This document shows, piece by piece, positions 26,096 to 37,564 of a stretch of DNA of 39,013 nucleotides (the first letter of the stretch is position 1; the number at the start of each line of letters is the position of its first letter). Below the pieces are notes generated by a model. It was not told where the DNA came from. It saw only the letters and a program-made list of their open reading frames with translations, and did no database searches. Location: NCBI GenBank assembly GCA_018400295.1, contig JAGYMZ010000001.1, forward strand, positions 134,049 through 173,061. The letters run 5' to 3'. Made by a program: the position numbers and the translations under genes. Source of the DNA: Bacteroidales bacterium. GTDB lineage: Bacteria; Bacteroidota; Bacteroidia; Bacteroidales; B18-G4.

Positions 26096-29000
26096 TTATA
26101 GTTCTTTCTCATTTTCAGCGTCTTCCGTGGTTCCTGTAAGTGTCTCGAACTCATCCCTTGATCCCACTATAATGTCCTGATAATTTTTCAATCCTGTTCC
26201 GGCCGGGATAAGATGACCTACGATGACATTTTCTTTCAGTCCGGACAACGTATCTCTTTTGGCCTGAATGGATGCCTGGGTGAGCACTTTTGTCGTTTCC
26301 TGGAAGGATGCTGCGGAAATAAAACTATTTGTTTGCAGGGATGCTTTGGTTATGCCCTGCAGGACCTGTCTGGCCGTTGCGGGCTGAGCATCACGGGCTT
26401 CCACGAGTTTCTTATCTTTCCTTCGCAACTGGGAATTCTCATCCCGCAGTTTCCTGGCACTGATGATCTGGCCTGATTTAAAGCCAACGGAATCTCCCGG
26501 GTTGGTAATTACTTTTTGACCGAAGATCTCATCGTTTTCATCCTGAAAACCTATTTTATTCACCAGTTCTCCTTCCAGAAATTTTGTATCTCCAGGATCA
26601 GCGACTTCTACCTTACGCATCATTTGTCGTACGATAACTTCAAAGTGTTTGTCGTTGATCTTAACTCCCTGAAGCCGGTATACTTCCTGGATTTCGTTAA
26701 CGATATATTCCTGCACTTTCATCGGTCCTTTAATGGCAAGGATATCGGCCGGTGTTAATGCACCTTCCGACAAGGGTGTGCCTGCTTTCACAAAGTCATT
26801 TTCCTGAGCCAGGATCTGTTTTGAAGTCGGGATCAGATATCGCTTTTCTTCACCGGTTTTGGATGTGATGATCACTTCCCGGTTTCCGCGTTTCAGTTTT
26901 TTCCCAAAAGAAACAACGCCGTCGATTTCAGAGACCTTGGCCGGATCGGAGGGATTTCTTGCCTCGAATAGCTCGGTCACCCTCGGCAAGCCACCTGTGA
27001 TGTCGCCCGATTTTCCAATGGCCCTGGGAATTTTAACCAATGCTTCTCCGGCTTTAATGGTGGATCCTTCTTCGATGGTAATGTGGGCTCCAACCGGGAT
27101 ATCGTATGATTTTACGGCCTCACCGGATTTGTTTTCAACGTGGATGGTCGGATTTTTAGATTTTTGGCGTGTCTCGATGATCACCTTATCATGATATCCT
27201 GTTTGTTCATCCGATTCAACGCGGAAGGTTTTTCCCTCTATAATATTTTCGAATTTAACTTTACCGCTGGCTTCAGAAATGATCACCGCATTCCACGGAT
27301 CCCATTCACAGATCAGTTCACCTTTCTGCACTTCCTGGCCATTTTTCTTATAGAGGTTGGCTCCATAAGGTATGTTGCTCGAGGTTAGGACGATATTGGT
27401 TTTCGCGTCAATGATCCGCATTTCAGCTGAACGTCCGACAACAACATCGTATTTTTTTCCTTCCGGATCCGTATAATCGATGGTTCTTAATTCGTCAATG
27501 GCAAGCAGGCCATTGTATTTTGCCGGTATTTTCGAGGCAACGGCAATATTGGATGCCGTACCACCAACGTGGAAAGTACGGAGGGTGAGCTGTGTTCCCG
27601 GTTCACCGATAGACTGCGCCGCAACCACGCCCACGGATTCACCAACCTGCACAAGCTGCCCTGAAGCCAGGTTTCTGCCATAGCATTTTGCACAAACACC
27701 GTGTTTGGATTCGCAGGTAAGCATGGACCGGATCTCAACGAATTCTATCGGTGATTCTTCGATGGTTCTGGCAATGTCTTCATTGATCTCTTTGCCGGCT
27801 CCAATGATCAATTCTCCTGTCAGCGGGTGGAGTACATCATGGAGCGTCACCCTGCCGAGGATCCGGTCGTAGAGTGATTCAACGATTTCTTCACTTTTCT
27901 TGAGCGCCGATATGGTCAATCCCCTGAGGGTTCCGCAATCGTTCTCTGTGATGATCACATCCTGGGCCACATCAACCAGGCGGCGTGTCAGATAACCGGC
28001 GTCTGCCGTTTTGAGTGCTGTATCGGCAAGACCTTTTCGGGCACCGTGTGTAGAAATAAAGTATTCCAGGACCGAAAGTCCTTCCTTGAAATTCGAGAGG
28101 ATCGGGTTTTCAATAATTTCCCCGCTGGTGGCACCGGATTTTTGTGGTTTGGCCATCAGTCCCCTCATCCCGGCAAGCTGGCGGATTTGTTCTTTAGAGC
28201 CCCTGGCACCGGAATCAAGCATCATGAAAATGGAATTGAATCCCTGCTTGTCCGTGGTCAGCTTTTGCATAAGGCTTTGGGTAAGCAGCGAATTGGTATG
28301 TGTCCAGATGTCAATGATCTGATTGTATCGCTCGTTATTGGTAATGAACCCCATGTTGTAGTTGGCCATTACCTCTTCAACTTCTGCATTGGCTTCGTCG
28401 ATGAGGGATTTCTTACTTTCAGGGATGAGCACATCTCCCAGGTTAAAGGATAGCCCTCCTCTAAATGCCGTATTGAAGCCCATATTTTTAATAGCATCCA
28501 GGAAATTGGCAGTTTTATCCGTGCTTGTCTTTTTCAGGATTTTCCCAATGATGTCGCGCAGGGATTTTTTGGTAAGCAATTCGTTAATGTAACCATATTC
28601 TTTCGGAACGACCTGGTTAAAGAGGATTCTTCCCGTAGTTGTTTCGATCATGCGCTTAACAGGTTTGCCTCCCTTGTCGACGTCATCGACCAGTACATGA
28701 ATGATGGCATGGAGGTCTATCCTCTTCTCGTTGTATGCGATCATGACCTCTTCAGGGCCATAAAATTTCATTCCTTCACCTTTGACCGGATTTTCCGGGA
28801 TGCTTTTTCTGCCTTTGGTAATATAGTAGAGGCCCAGTACCATGTCCTGGGAAGGTACGGTAATGGGTGCTCCGTTGGCCGGATTCAGGATGTTATGGGA
28901 TGCCAGCATCAGAATTTGTGCTTCAAGTATGGCGGCATTTCCAAGAGGAACATGCACAGCCATCTGGTCACCGTCAAAGTCGGCATTAAAGGCGGTGCAC

Positions 29001-30400
29001 ACCAATGGGTGTAACTGAATGGCTTTTCCTTCGATAAGCTTTGGCTGAAAAGCCTGGATGCCCAGACGGTGAAGGGTAGGGGCACGGTTGAGGAGAACCG
29101 GGTGTCCTTTAAGGATGTTTTCCAGGATATCCCACACGACCGGATCTTTCCTGTCTACGATTTTCTTCGCTGACTTCACGGTTTTCACGATTCCGCGTTC
29201 AAGCAGCTTGCGTATGATAAAAGGCTTGAACAGTTCGGCTGCCATGGCCTTGGGTATACCACATTCATTCAGTTTGAGTTCGGGACCGACCACAATAACC
29301 GAACGACCGGAGTAATCGACACGTTTGCCGAGCAGGTTTTGACGGAACCGCCCCTGTTTTCCCTTAAGGCTGTCGCTCAGTGATTTTAAAGCGCGATTTG
29401 AATCCGTTTTGACCGCGTTTGCTTTTCTTGAATTGTCAAACAATGAGTCAACGGCTTCCTGCAGCATGCGCTTTTCATTACGCATGATCACATCCGGTGC
29501 TTTGATCTCGATTAGGCGCTTGAGGCGGTTATTTCTGATGATAACGCGCCTGTACAGATCGTTGAGATCGGATGTGGCGAAGCGTCCGCCATCCAGGGGC
29601 ACAAGGGGTCGCAGTTCTGGAGGGATAACCGGGACAACCTTAACGATCATCCATTCCGGTTTATTTTCTATTCGTGTATTTGCATCACGGAATGCTTCGA
29701 TTACCTGAAGGCGTTTCAGGGCATCCAGCTTGCGCTGTTGTGAGGTTTCAGTGTATGCCTTATGCCTTAAATCGTACGAAAGTTGATCCAGATCCAGACC
29801 TCCGAGAAGATCATGAATTGCTTCGGCGCCCATTTTTGCAATGAATTTTTCCGGATCGTTGTCATCAAGGTATTGATTATCTGCCGGAAGGGCGTCAATT
29901 ATATCGAAATACTCTTCTTCGGTGAGGAAGTCCATGTAGTTCAGTCCGTCTTTTTCTTTGATGCCCGGCTGGATCACTACATACCTCTCGTAGTATATAA
30001 TGGATTCCAGCTTTTTGGTCTGGAGCCCGAGCAGGGCACCGATCTTGTTGGGTAAGGATTTAAAGAACCAGATATGGGCCACCGGGACAACCAGTTGTAT
30101 ATGGCCGGTACGTTCCCTTCTGACCTTCTTTTCAGTAACCTCAACGCCACAACGGTCGCAAATAATCCCTTTGTAGCGTATCCTTTTATATTTTCCGCAG
30201 TGACATTCCCAATCCTTGACAGGCCCGAATATCCTTTCACAGAATAATCCATCGCGTTCAGGTTTATAAGTCCGGTAGTTTATGGTTTCCGGTTTCAATA
30301 CCTCGCCATAAGATCTTTCCAGGATCTGTTCCGGCGATGCAAGACTCACTGTCATGCTTGAAAACTCACTGGATATTTTTGAATCCTTTCTGAATGCCAT
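26096..30400 (-). CDS. rpoC: DNA-directed RNA polymerase subunit beta'
   Basis: Largest catalytic subunit of RNA polymerase. The active-site loop NADFDGD spans residues 472-478 and holds the three magnesium-binding aspartates. The N-terminal zinc ribbon [19 protein letters not shown] is present near 66-84, and a second cysteine set ([22 protein letters not shown]) near 800-910. The clamp and [13 protein letters not shown] region, and the trigger-loop region near [22 protein letters not shown], are intact. The 1434-residue length is usual for Bacteroidota. It lies 80 bases after rpoB in the same direction and ends 18 bases before the DUF3467 gene, so all three are expected to share a transcript. 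Confidence 0.99.
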   Translation of the reverse strand: MAFRKDSKISSEFSSMTVSLASPEQILERSYGEVLKPETINYRTYKPERDGLFCERIFGPVKDWECHCGKYKRIRYKGIICDRCGVEVTEKKVRRERTGHIQLVVPVAHIWFFKSLPNKIGALLGLQTKKLESIIYYERYVVIQPGIKEKDGLNYMDFLTEEEYFDIIDALPADNQYLDDNDPEKFIAKMGAEAIHDLLGGLDLDQLSYDLRHKAYTETSQQRKLDALKRLQVIEAFRDANTRIENKPEWMIVKVVPVIPPELRPLVPLDGGRFATSDLNDLYRRVIIRNNRLKRLIEIKAPDVIMRNEKRMLQEAVDSLFDNSRKANAVKTDSNRALKSLSDSLKGKQGRFRQNLLGKRVDYSGRSVIVVGPELKLNECGIPKAMAAELFKPFIIRKLLERGIVKTVKSAKKIVDRKDPVVWDILENILKGHPVLLNRAPTLHRLGIQAFQPKLIEGKAIQLHPLVCTAFNADFDGDQMAVHVPLGNAAILEAQILMLASHNILNPANGAPITVPSQDMVLGLYYITKGRKSIPENPVKGEGMKFYGPEEVMIAYNEKRIDLHAIIHVLVDDVDKGGKPVKRMIETTTGRILFNQVVPKEYGYINELLTKKSLRDIIGKILKKTSTDKTANFLDAIKNMGFNTAFRGGLSFNLGDVLIPESKKSLIDEANAEVEEVMANYNMGFITNNERYNQIIDIWTHTNSLLTQSLMQKLTTDKQGFNSIFMMLDSGARGSKEQIRQLAGMRGLMAKPQKSGATSGEIIENPILSNFKEGLSVLEYFISTHGARKGLADTALKTADAGYLTRRLVDVAQDVIITENDCGTLRGLTISALKKSEEIVESLYDRILGRVTLHDVLHPLTGELIIGAGKEINEDIARTIEESPIEFVEIRSMLTCESKHGVCAKCYGRNLASGQLVQVGESVGVVAAQSIGEPGTQLTLRTFHVGGTASNIAVASKIPAKYNGLLAIDELRTIDYTDPEGKKYDVVVGRSAEMRIIDAKTNIVLTSSNIPYGANLYKKNGQEVQKGELICEWDPWNAVIISEASGKVKFENIIEGKTFRVESDEQTGYHDKVIIETRQKSKNPTIHVENKSGEAVKSYDIPVGAHITIEEGSTIKAGEALVKIPRAIGKSGDITGGLPRVTELFEARNPSDPAKVSEIDGVVSFGKKLKRGNREVIITSKTGEEKRYLIPTSKQILAQENDFVKAGTPLSEGALTPADILAIKGPMKVQEYIVNEIQEVYRLQGVKINDKHFEVIVRQMMRKVEVADPGDTKFLEGELVNKIGFQDENDEIFGQKVITNPGDSVGFKSGQIISARKLRDENSQLRRKDKKLVEARDAQPATARQVLQGITKASLQTNSFISAASFQETTKVLTQASIQAKRDTLSGLKENVIVGHLIPAGTGLKNYQDIIVGSRDEFETLTGTTEDAENEKEL

Positions 30401-30480
30401 TCGATCTTTCCTTTATTATGTTTGATGAACAAATGCTCGTTGCCGGGATGTACGCTCTTTTCAGGTGTATGCCACCATCC

Positions 30481-33400
30481 TTAGAGGTCAAAGGTAACAT
30501 TGAGCCCGAGTCCTTTGAGCTCATGAATAAGGACATTAAATGATTCGGGAACACCGGGCCTGGGGTTGTTGTCTCCTTTCACCAGACTTTCATAAGCCTT
30601 GGCCCTGCCCTGAACGTCATCTGATTTTATCGTCAGGATTTCCTGAAGTACATTGGCTGCACCAAAGGCTTCCAATGCCCAAACTTCCATTTCTCCGAAC
30701 CGTTGTCCCCCGAATTGAGCCTTGCCTCCCAGCGGTTGTTGTGTTATAAGTGAATAGGGGCCGATGGAACGGGCATGCATTTTATCATCCACCATATGGT
30801 GGAGCTTGAGCATATAGATGTAACCCACGGTCGTTGGCTGGTCGAACCGTTCCCCGGTTTCCCCGTTATAAAGGTATACTTTGCCATCGGGTGGCAGATT
30901 CGCCTTGGCCAGGAGTTCATTGATCTGTTCGTAGCTGGCCCCGTCAAAAATCGGAGATGCAAAATTTAAATTGAGCTTCTTTCCGGCCCAGCCCAGCACG
31001 GTTTCATAGATCTGGCCCAGGTTCATTCGTGAGGGAACACCCAGGGGGTTAAGGACAATGTCTACCGGGGTGCCGTCTTCAAGGAAAGGCATGTCTTCTT
31101 CGCGCACGATCTTGGCAACAATGCCTTTATTCCCGTGTCGTCCGGACATTTTGTCTCCGACCTGCAGCTTACGCTTTTTGGCGATATAGACTTTGGCCAT
31201 TTGAACGATGCCATTGGGAAGGTCATCACCAACGGTGGTAACAAATTTTTCCCGGTTATAATTGCCAAGAATTTCCTTGAATTTGATGTTGTAATTATAA
31301 ATGACCCTTTTAATCAGTTCGTTCTTATTCTTATCCGTGGTCCATTTATTTGGATTGGCCGTGGTATAATCAATGGCCATCAGTGATTTTTGTGTGAATT
31401 TTGCTTTTTTCGGGATTAGTTCTTCCTTGAAATTATTGTACACCCCCTGTGAAGATTTGCCACTTACCAGGACCATGAGTTTATCGACAAGTTTGGCTTT
31501 GAGATCCCGGGATTCCTTCTCAAATTGTTTATCCAGCGATTCGATGACGTCTTTTTCCTTGGTTTTGGATTTTTTGTCCTTCAACACGCGGGAGAACAAC
31601 TTGTTTTCAATAACGACCCCTTTCATTCCCGGAGGAGCTTTCAGGGATGCATTTTTTACGTCGCCGGCCTTATCACCAAAAATGGCCCGTAATAATTTTT
31701 CTTCAGGTGTAGGATCACTTTCTCCTTTTGGTGTGATCTTACCGATTAATATATCTCCTTCATTTACTTCGGCACCGACACGGATAAGTCCGTTTTCATC
31801 AAGGTCTTTTGTCGTATCGGCACTCACATTGGGTATGTCGTTGGTGAGCTCTTCAACGCCCCGTTTGGTATCCCGCACTTCCATCGTAAACTCTTCGATA
31901 TGAATAGAAGTAAAGATGTCTTCTTTTACCGCTTTTTCTGAAATAACGATGGCATCTTCGAAATTGTACCCTTTCCAGGGCATAAAGGCGACAAACATAT
32001 TTCTGCCGATGGCCAGTTCCCCGTCGCGGGTTGCATATCCCTGGCAAAGCACTTGTCCTTTGGTTACTTTATCGCCTTTATTAACGATGGGCTGCAGGTT
32101 GATGCATGAATTCTGGTTCGTTTTGGAAAACTTGGTCAGGTGATAGCGTTTTACATCATCGTCAAAACTGATCAATTTTTCCTCATCCATCCGGGTATAC
32201 CGGATAACAATCTCCTTTGCATCAACATACTCAACGATCCCATCACCCTCGGCATTGATCAGCACCCTGGAATCCCTGGCAACATCTTTTTCAATACCGG
32301 TTCCGACGATGGGTGCTTCCGGACGCATAAGCGGCACTGCCTGCCGCATCATATTGGACCCCATAAGTGCACGGTTCGCATCATCGTGTTCCAGAAATGG
32401 GATCAAAGAAGCGGCAATGGATGCGATCTGATTTGTAGCACTGTCGATCAGGTTTACCTTTTCCCGTTCTATGATGGGATAGTCGGCCAGAAATCTGGCT
32501 TTTACCTTGTTTCTGACCATTTGCCCCTGATCGTTCAATATGGTATTGGCCTGGGCAATGATTTTGGTTTCTTCTTCCTCTGCGCTGAGGTATATAGGGT
32601 TTTCATCGCGCAACACTTTTCCTTCTTCTACTTTCCGGTAGGGTGTTTCTATAAAGCCCAGCTTATTTATTTTGGCGTAAACGCAGAGTGAAGAGATCAG
32701 TCCGATATTAGGGCCTTCCGGTGTTTCAATCGTACATAACCGGCCATAATGGGTATAGTGAACATCACGGACTTCAAATCCGGCCCGTTCTCTGGACAGT
32801 CCGCCAGGCCCGAGGGCAGAAATTCTTCGCTTGTGGGTTATTTCCGAAAGCGGATTGGTTTGATCCATAAACTGCGACAACTGATTCGTTCCAAAAAAGG
32901 AGTTGATCACAGAAGAAAGGGTTTTGGCATTGATCAGGTCTGCGGGTGTAAACACCTCATTGTCCCTGACATTCATCCTTTCCCGGATGGTCCTGGCCAT
33001 TCTCGCGAGCCCCACACCAAACTGGGCGTACAATTGTTCACCAACGGTTCTAACCCTGCGGTTACTAAGGTGGTCAATATCATCCACTTCTGTTTTTGCA
33101 TTGGATAATTCAATCAAATGCTTAATGATGGAAATGATATCTTCTTTGGTAAGCACCTTCACATCATCCGGTGTATCCAGCTGAAGCTTTTTATTGATCC
33201 GGTATCTTCCCACGTCACCGAGGTCGTAGCGTTTGTCTGAGAAGAACAGTTTGTCGATAATTCCCCTGGCGGTTTCTTCATCCGGCGGTTCTGCATTACG
33301 CAGTTGTCTGTATATAAATTCAACCGCTTCTTTTTCAGAATTTGCCGTATCTTTTTGGAGCGTATTAAAGATAATTTCATAGTCGTTCGTATTGATGTCT

Positions 33401-34290
33401 TCCCGGTGTATTAAAATGGTTTTTACGCCGGCATCAACGATCATATCAACGTGCTGTTCTTCGAGTTCGGTCTCACGGTCTATGATGACTTCTGTCCTTT
33501 CAATAGAAACCACTTCACCCGTATCTTCATCCACAAAATCCTCAATCCAGGAACGGATCACCCTTGCGGCGAGTTTCCTTCCGAGTGCTCTTTTGATCGC
33601 GGCTTTGGATACCTTGATCTCTTCGGCCAGATCAAATATTTCCAGGATATTTTTATCACTTTCATAACCAATGGCTCTGAGAAGCGTTGTTACAGGCAAC
33701 TTCTTCTTCCGGTCAATATATGCATACATCACATTATTGATATCCGTGGTAAATTCCATCCAGGAACCTTTAAAAGGTATAATCCTAGCGGAATAGAGCT
33801 GCTGGCCGTTGGCATGAAGACTGGTGCCGAAGAAAACTCCGGGCGAACGGTGCAACTGGGAAACCACAACGCGTTCTGCCCCGTTTATAATAAACGATCC
33901 CCTTGGCGACATATAGGGTATCATCCCAAGGTACACATCCTGGACAATGGTCTCAAAATCCTCATGTTCAGGGTCTGTGCAATAAAGTTTGAGTTTTGCC
34001 TTCAGGGGGACACTATAGGTAAGACCGCGGGCAATACATTCTTCTTTCGAATACCTGGGTGGATCAATAAAGTAATCCAGGAATTCCAGGACAAAATTAT
34101 TCCGTGCATCCGTGATTGGGAAATTCTCACTGAATACCTTATACAGACCTTCATTGATCCTGTCTTCGGGATTTGTTTCCAGCTGGAAAAAATCCTGAAA
34201 AGATTTCAATTGAATGTCCAAAAAATCCGGGTAATCAGCACTGATCTTTGTGGATGCAAAATTGATTCTTTCAACTTTTTTGGCTGCCAA
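30481..34290 (-). CDS. rpoB: DNA-directed RNA polymerase subunit beta
   Basis: Second large catalytic subunit of RNA polymerase and the target of rifampicin. The rifampicin region is intact and of the sensitive type ([20 protein letters not shown], about 465-485, followed by [15 protein letters not shown]). The C-terminal end carries the highly conserved [21 protein letters not shown] segment that contacts beta'. The 1269-residue length is normal for the phylum. An 864-base open frame on the opposite strand (33451-34314) is a shadow. It is separated from rplL by 107 bases that contain a long hairpin (see the entry at 34341), and from rpoC by 80 bases without visible signals. Confidence 0.99.
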   Translation of the reverse strand: MAAKKVERINFASTKISADYPDFLDIQLKSFQDFFQLETNPEDRINEGLYKVFSENFPITDARNNFVLEFLDYFIDPPRYSKEECIARGLTYSVPLKAKLKLYCTDPEHEDFETIVQDVYLGMIPYMSPRGSFIINGAERVVVSQLHRSPGVFFGTSLHANGQQLYSARIIPFKGSWMEFTTDINNVMYAYIDRKKKLPVTTLLRAIGYESDKNILEIFDLAEEIKVSKAAIKRALGRKLAARVIRSWIEDFVDEDTGEVVSIERTEVIIDRETELEEQHVDMIVDAGVKTILIHREDINTNDYEIIFNTLQKDTANSEKEAVEFIYRQLRNAEPPDEETARGIIDKLFFSDKRYDLGDVGRYRINKKLQLDTPDDVKVLTKEDIISIIKHLIELSNAKTEVDDIDHLSNRRVRTVGEQLYAQFGVGLARMARTIRERMNVRDNEVFTPADLINAKTLSSVINSFFGTNQLSQFMDQTNPLSEITHKRRISALGPGGLSRERAGFEVRDVHYTHYGRLCTIETPEGPNIGLISSLCVYAKINKLGFIETPYRKVEEGKVLRDENPIYLSAEEEETKIIAQANTILNDQGQMVRNKVKARFLADYPIIEREKVNLIDSATNQIASIAASLIPFLEHDDANRALMGSNMMRQAVPLMRPEAPIVGTGIEKDVARDSRVLINAEGDGIVEYVDAKEIVIRYTRMDEEKLISFDDDVKRYHLTKFSKTNQNSCINLQPIVNKGDKVTKGQVLCQGYATRDGELAIGRNMFVAFMPWKGYNFEDAIVISEKAVKEDIFTSIHIEEFTMEVRDTKRGVEELTNDIPNVSADTTKDLDENGLIRVGAEVNEGDILIGKITPKGESDPTPEEKLLRAIFGDKAGDVKNASLKAPPGMKGVVIENKLFSRVLKDKKSKTKEKDVIESLDKQFEKESRDLKAKLVDKLMVLVSGKSSQGVYNNFKEELIPKKAKFTQKSLMAIDYTTANPNKWTTDKNKNELIKRVIYNYNIKFKEILGNYNREKFVTTVGDDLPNGIVQMAKVYIAKKRKLQVGDKMSGRHGNKGIVAKIVREEDMPFLEDGTPVDIVLNPLGVPSRMNLGQIYETVLGWAGKKLNLNFASPIFDGASYEQINELLAKANLPPDGKVYLYNGETGERFDQPTTVGYIYMLKLHHMVDDKMHARSIGPYSLITQQPLGGKAQFGGQRFGEMEVWALEAFGAANVLQEILTIKSDDVQGRAKAYESLVKGDNNPRPGVPESFNVLIHELKGLGLNVTFDL

Positions 34291-34340
34291 TGTTGTAATG
34301 TTTTAAGTGCGTAGTTTGTAATTGTTTTAAATAAGAGAAG

Positions 34341-34374
34341 AGACTGTTTTCAATACATGCATTGAAGACAGTCT
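34341..34374 (-). ncRNA. rplL-rpoB intergenic RNA hairpin (attenuator or processing site)
   Basis: AGACTGT (34341-34347) pairs with ACAGTCT (34368-34374) and TTCAAT (34349-34354) with ATTGAA (34361-34366), giving a 13-bp stem with one internal mismatch and a 6-base loop. On the minus strand it sits 23 bases after the rplL stop and is followed by a pyrimidine-rich but mixed stretch, not a clean T-run, so it may cause partial termination or be a cleavage site. E. coli has an attenuator and an RNase III site in the same interval; homology is not implied. Confidence 0.6.
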
Positions 34375-34397
34375 TCAAATCAAAGAAAGAAAAACTA

Positions 34398-34778
34398 CTA
34401 CTTAACTTCTACTTCTGCGCCAGCTTCTTCGAGTTGTTTTTTAAGTGATTCAGCTTCATCTTTGGCGATTGCTTCTTTGATGGGTTTGGGTGCACTGTCG
34501 ACGAGTTCTTTTGCTTCTTTTAGTCCGAGGCTTGTGAGTTCTTTAACCAGCTTAACAACCGCAAGTTTCTTTTGTCCTGCTGCTTTAAGTACAACGTCAA
34601 ATTCCGTTTGTTCCTCAGCAGCTTCTCCTTCTTCTCCGGCTCCGGCGCCCGGTCCTGCAACCACTGCCGCAGCAGCAGGTTCAATTCCGTATTCTTCTTT
34701 GAGAATGTCTGACAATTCATTTACTTCTTTGACTGTCAGATTAACTAATTCTTCTGCAAGCTTTTTAAGATCTGCCAT
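34398..34778 (-). CDS. rplL: 50S ribosomal protein L7/L12
   Basis: Stalk protein of the large ribosomal subunit that recruits the translational GTPases, including the EF-Tu encoded in this window. The 126-residue product has the N-terminal dimerisation domain ([25 protein letters not shown]), an Ala/Gly/Glu-rich flexible hinge at about 36-56, and the C-terminal GTPase-binding domain ([20 protein letters not shown], then [11 protein letters not shown]). It lies 49 bases after rplJ, with which it forms the stalk, and the two are surely co-transcribed. Confidence 0.99.
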   Translation of the reverse strand: MADLKKLAEELVNLTVKEVNELSDILKEEYGIEPAAAAVVAGPGAGAGEEGEAAEEQTEFDVVLKAAGQKKLAVVKLVKELTSLGLKEAKELVDSAPKPIKEAIAKDEAESLKKQLEEAGAEVEVK

Positions 34779-34827
34779 TTTTATTATCTTTTTAAAAATT
34801 ATGTTACGCGTTTATTTAAATGGTTTA

Positions 34828-35349
34828 TTATTCTGATTTTTCTGATAATGTTTTGAGTATGCCTGTCAGTGTATTTCCACCCGATCCAAGGGAACTCATG
34901 ACATTTTTAATGGGTGATTGAAGCAATCCGATCAGGTCGGCGATCAATTCGTTTTTGGATTTGATCGTTGACAGGAATTCAAGTTGGTCATCACCGAGGT
35001 ATGTCATTTCCTCGATAAATGCTCCCTTTAACAATGGTTTGGCATACTTTTTCCTGAATTCTTTTATCAGCTTTGCGGGTGCATTTCCTGCCTCACAAAA
35101 CATAACGGATGTAGGCCCCTTAAGCGCTTCGTATAAGGGATCAAGTTCTTTATCCGTTTTTTCCATTGCTTTTTTGAGCAGGGTGTTTTTGACCGTTCTG
35201 AGGCGGACATCCTTTTTAAAGCATGTTCTTCTCAGGTCCGTGGTTACTGCGGCATTAAGTTCCGATACATCCGCGAGGTAAAAATTCGGGGTATTGGTCA
35301 ATTCCTCTGCAAGCGCTTCTATTAATTGATTTTTTTCTTCTCTTGTCAT
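34828..35349 (-). CDS. rplJ: 50S ribosomal protein L10
   Basis: Base of the L12 stalk: it binds 23S rRNA near L11 and carries L7/L12 dimers on its C-terminal helix. The 173-residue product shows the typical opening (TREEKNQLIEALAEEL), the rRNA-binding central domain (KKDVRLRTVKNTLLKKAM, then GPTSVMF) and a C-terminal helix for L12 binding. In many bacteria the L10-L12 complex represses its own translation through the mRNA leader, but the 35 bases before this start are too few to hold an obvious leader structure. It is the middle gene of the rplA-rplJ-rplL run. Confidence 0.98.
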   Translation of the reverse strand: MTREEKNQLIEALAEELTNTPNFYLADVSELNAAVTTDLRRTCFKKDVRLRTVKNTLLKKAMEKTDKELDPLYEALKGPTSVMFCEAGNAPAKLIKEFRKKYAKPLLKGAFIEEMTYLGDDQLEFLSTIKSKNELIADLIGLLQSPIKNVMSSLGSGGNTLTGILKTLSEKSE

Positions 35350-35384
35350 GTCGTGCGTTTTCTTTGAATTAAAAGCAAAGAAAT

Positions 35385-36080
35385 TTAAGATGCGATTGAT
35401 TTCGGCTCAACTTTAATGCCCGGGCTCATTGTACTGGAAAGGAACACGCTCATCATATAGGTTCCTTTGGCAGCTGCAGGTTTCATTTTAATGATGGTTT
35501 GCAGGAGTTCTTTGGCATTATCAATGAGTTGTTGTTGATCAAAAGACACTTTACCAATGGAGGCATGGATGATCCCGAATTTATCAACTTTAAAGTCAAT
35601 TTTACCGGCTTTGACGTCCTTAACAGCCTTTTCGATATCCATTGTCACCGTACCTGTTTTTGGATTGGGCATAAGTCCCCTGGGGCCGAGGATCCGTCCA
35701 AGCGGCCCCACTTTGGGCATAACACTGGGCATGGTAATAACCACGTCAATATCTGTCCACCCGCCTTTGATCTTATCGATAAATTCATCCAATCCAACGT
35801 AATCGGCTCCGGCCGCTTTGGCCTCTTCTTCTTTATCGGGGGTACAAAGTACCAGTACCCGGATGGTTTTTCCGGTTCCGTGGGGTAAAGCAACCGAGCC
35901 TCTGACCATCTGGTTCGCTTTTCTGGGATCCACGCCCAGGCGAATGTCCAGATCCACGGAAGCATCAAACTTTGTGTAGGAGATCTTTTTTACGATTTCC
36001 ACTGCTTCCGGAAGAGGATACGTGTTGTTTCTTTCGTATTTATCAATAGCTTCCGTATGTTTTCTCGTTTTTTTTGTCAT
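35385..36080 (-). CDS. rplA: 50S ribosomal protein L1
   Basis: Large-subunit protein of the mobile L1 stalk next to the E site, which helps release deacylated tRNA; in many bacteria it also represses its own operon. The 231-residue length is normal. Domain I residues flank domain II, with the signature region [24 protein letters not shown] (about 120-143) and the family opening [19 protein letters not shown] visible. It follows rplK by 36 bases, the standard L11-L1 pair. Confidence 0.99.
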   Translation of the reverse strand: MTKKTRKHTEAIDKYERNNTYPLPEAVEIVKKISYTKFDASVDLDIRLGVDPRKANQMVRGSVALPHGTGKTIRVLVLCTPDKEEEAKAAGADYVGLDEFIDKIKGGWTDIDVVITMPSVMPKVGPLGRILGPRGLMPNPKTGTVTMDIEKAVKDVKAGKIDFKVDKFGIIHASIGKVSFDQQQLIDNAKELLQTIIKMKPAAAKGTYMMSVFLSSTMSPGIKVEPKSIAS

Positions 36081-36116
36081 TTTTCAAATAGTTACTCGTG
36101 ATCACCGGTTTATCAA

Positions 36117-36572
36117 TTATTCGCTTTCAGATCTTGCAAAAGGCGCTTCTCCTTTAATACGGATACCCATACTGCGGGCAGTTCCTGCAACCATTTTCAT
36201 TGCGGATTCGACCGTAAATGCATTTAAATCAGGCATTTTGGCTTCTGCAATGGTTTTTACCTGATCCCAGGTAACATTTGCCACCTTTTGGCGATTCGAT
36301 TCCGAAGAGCCTTTTTTGATTTTCGCGGCTTCCAATAATTGAATGGCGACCGGAGGAGTTTTAACAACAAAAGAAAAGGATTTGTCCTTAAAAACGGTAA
36401 TGATCACCGGAAGCAATTTCCCTGCCTGGTCTTGTGTCCGGCCATTGAATTGCTTACAGAACTCCATAATATTCACACCTTTTGCACCCAAAGCCGGTCC
36501 AATCGGTGGTGAAGGGTTTGCTGCACCTCCTCTGATCTGTAGTTTAATGAGTCCGCTTACTTCTTTTGCCAT
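36117..36572 (-). CDS. rplK: 50S ribosomal protein L11
   Basis: Binds the GTPase-associated region of 23S rRNA and is needed for the response to thiostrepton and for RelA-type stringent signalling in other bacteria. The 151-residue product shows the family N-terminus ([22 protein letters not shown] with the conserved proline pair), the FCKQFNGRT segment, and the rRNA-binding C-terminal domain ([26 protein letters not shown]). It follows nusG by 47 bases on the same strand. Confidence 0.99.
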   Translation of the reverse strand: MAKEVSGLIKLQIRGGAANPSPPIGPALGAKGVNIMEFCKQFNGRTQDQAGKLLPVIITVFKDKSFSFVVKTPPVAIQLLEAAKIKKGSSESNRQKVANVTWDQVKTIAEAKMPDLNAFTVESAMKMVAGTARSMGIRIKGEAPFARSESE

Positions 36573-36619
36573 TTTTTGATTTTCTCCTTTGCGTTAATAT
36601 TCAAAATGGTCAATTCCAC

Positions 36620-37168
36620 TTACTCTTTTTCAACCTGCATGAAGCTTAATTCGAGTGGGGTCTTCCTTCCGAATATCTTCACCATTACCTTGAGTTTCTT
36701 CTTTTCTTCATTGATCTCTTCGATAACACCGGTGAAACTGTTGAACGGCCCGTCAATTACTTTAACGGATTCGCCAATGATGAAAGGAACGTTGACTTCC
36801 TCGCCTTGTTCGGCAAGCTCGTCAACTTTGCCCAGAATGCGATTCACTTCACTGGGACGGAGTGGGTCAGGTTCACCTCTTGTTCCTAAAAACCCCAATA
36901 CATTTGGAATGTTTTGAACAATATGTGGGATCTCGCCAACCAAAGCCGCTTCGATAAGAACATAACCGGGGAAGTAATTTCTTTCTTTGGAAATTTTTTT
37001 TCCCCGTCTTACCTGGTAGACTTTTTCAGTCGGAATAAGGACTTGTGAAATATAATCGTTTAAATTCAAGCGACTTATTTCATTTTCCAGATACTCCTTG
37101 ACCTTTTTTTCCTTCCCGCTGATTGCCCGCACAACGTACCACTTTTTCACATTATCACTCATACCCAA
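36620..37168 (-). CDS. nusG: Transcription termination/antitermination factor NusG
   Basis: Binds the clamp of RNA polymerase and, through its KOW domain, links it to Rho or the ribosome. The 182-residue product has the NGN domain (KWYVVRAISGKEKKVKEYLE to about 110, with NYFPGYVLIEA and VLGFLGTRGEPDPL) and a C-terminal KOW domain (VKVIDGPFNSFTGVIEEI, about 127-144). No insertion typical of NusG paralogs such as the UpxY/LoaP types is seen, and the secE-rplK context confirms the housekeeping copy. The start may be the ATG at 37162 (MSDNVKKWYVV), two codons later. Confidence 0.98.
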   Translation of the reverse strand: MGMSDNVKKWYVVRAISGKEKKVKEYLENEISRLNLNDYISQVLIPTEKVYQVRRGKKISKERNYFPGYVLIEAALVGEIPHIVQNIPNVLGFLGTRGEPDPLRPSEVNRILGKVDELAEQGEEVNVPFIIGESVKVIDGPFNSFTGVIEEINEEKKKLKVMVKIFGRKTPLELSFMQVEKE

Positions 37169-37181
37169 GCTTAGACTTATA

Positions 37182-37200
37182 TTTGTTATATACTAACAAA
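37182..37200 (-). repeat. AT-rich inverted repeat between secE and nusG
   Basis: TTTGTTA and TAACAAA form a perfect 7-bp stem with a 5-base loop in the 70-base secE-nusG spacer. Only two of the seven pairs... are strong: one G-C pair per strand at the centre of each arm, so stability is low. There is no GC core and no clean T-run, so it is not an evident terminator; it may be an operator-like site or chance in AT-rich DNA. Confidence 0.35.
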
Positions 37201-37238
37201 ATATTAGATTATTATTGTCCAGGCTACTACTAACTAAA

Positions 37239-37436
37239 CTAAAAGAGCTTATAGAATTGTTCCAGGAGTGTTTGGAATGAAATATCCATCAAATAAACGA
37301 CAATAGCGATTATAAGGGAAGCAATGGATACCACAATTGCACTGCTTTGCAATTCACTCCATGTTGGCCAGGAAACCTTATGAATTAATTCATCATAGCT
37401 TTCCTTCATATAAGCCTGTATCTTAAATTTTGCCAT
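37239..37436 (-). CDS. secE: Preprotein translocase subunit SecE
   Basis: Small inner-membrane subunit that clamps the SecY channel. The 65-residue product has the short bacterial form: an amphipathic N-terminal helix (YMKESYDELIHKVSWPTWSEL, with the conserved VxWPxxxE signature at about 20-27) and one membrane helix (SSAIVVSIASLIIAIVVYLMD, about 31-51). It lies between tRNA-Trp (16 bases upstream of its ATG) and nusG, the common arrangement in bacteria. Confidence 0.97.
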   Translation of the reverse strand: MAKFKIQAYMKESYDELIHKVSWPTWSELQSSAIVVSIASLIIAIVVYLMDISFQTLLEQFYKLF

Positions 37437-37452
37437 TTAACCTAACATTTTG

Positions 37453-37525
37453 CACGGGTGGGAGGAATCGAACCCCCAACCAATGGTTTTGGAGACCACT
37501 ACTCTACCAGTTGAGCTACACCCGT
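37453..37525 (-). tRNA. trnW: tRNA-Trp (CCA anticodon)
   Basis: On the minus strand a complete cloverleaf is visible: acceptor stem ACGGGTG/CACCCGT, D-loop AGCTCAACTGGTAGAGT, anticodon loop CTCCAAA with anticodon CCA, and T-loop GGTTCGATTCC. The discriminator base is G73, as is usual for tRNA-Trp. The 3' CCA is not encoded. The gene lies between tuf and secE. Confidence 0.97.
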
Positions 37526-37564
37526 TCATTAGCGGAAGGGAACAAATCCCTTCCGTATAGAATT

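Noticed and set aside
33451-34314. 864-base open frame (287 codons) on the plus strand opposite rpoB
   Set aside because: It lies almost wholly antisense to strongly conserved rpoB sequence, has no recognisable domain and shows no start signal; it is a by-product of rpoB codon use.
36620-37168. NusG as a specialised paralog (UpxY or LoaP type) controlling a capsule or polyketide locus
   Set aside because: Position between secE and rplK and an unmodified NGN-KOW layout identify it as the housekeeping NusG.
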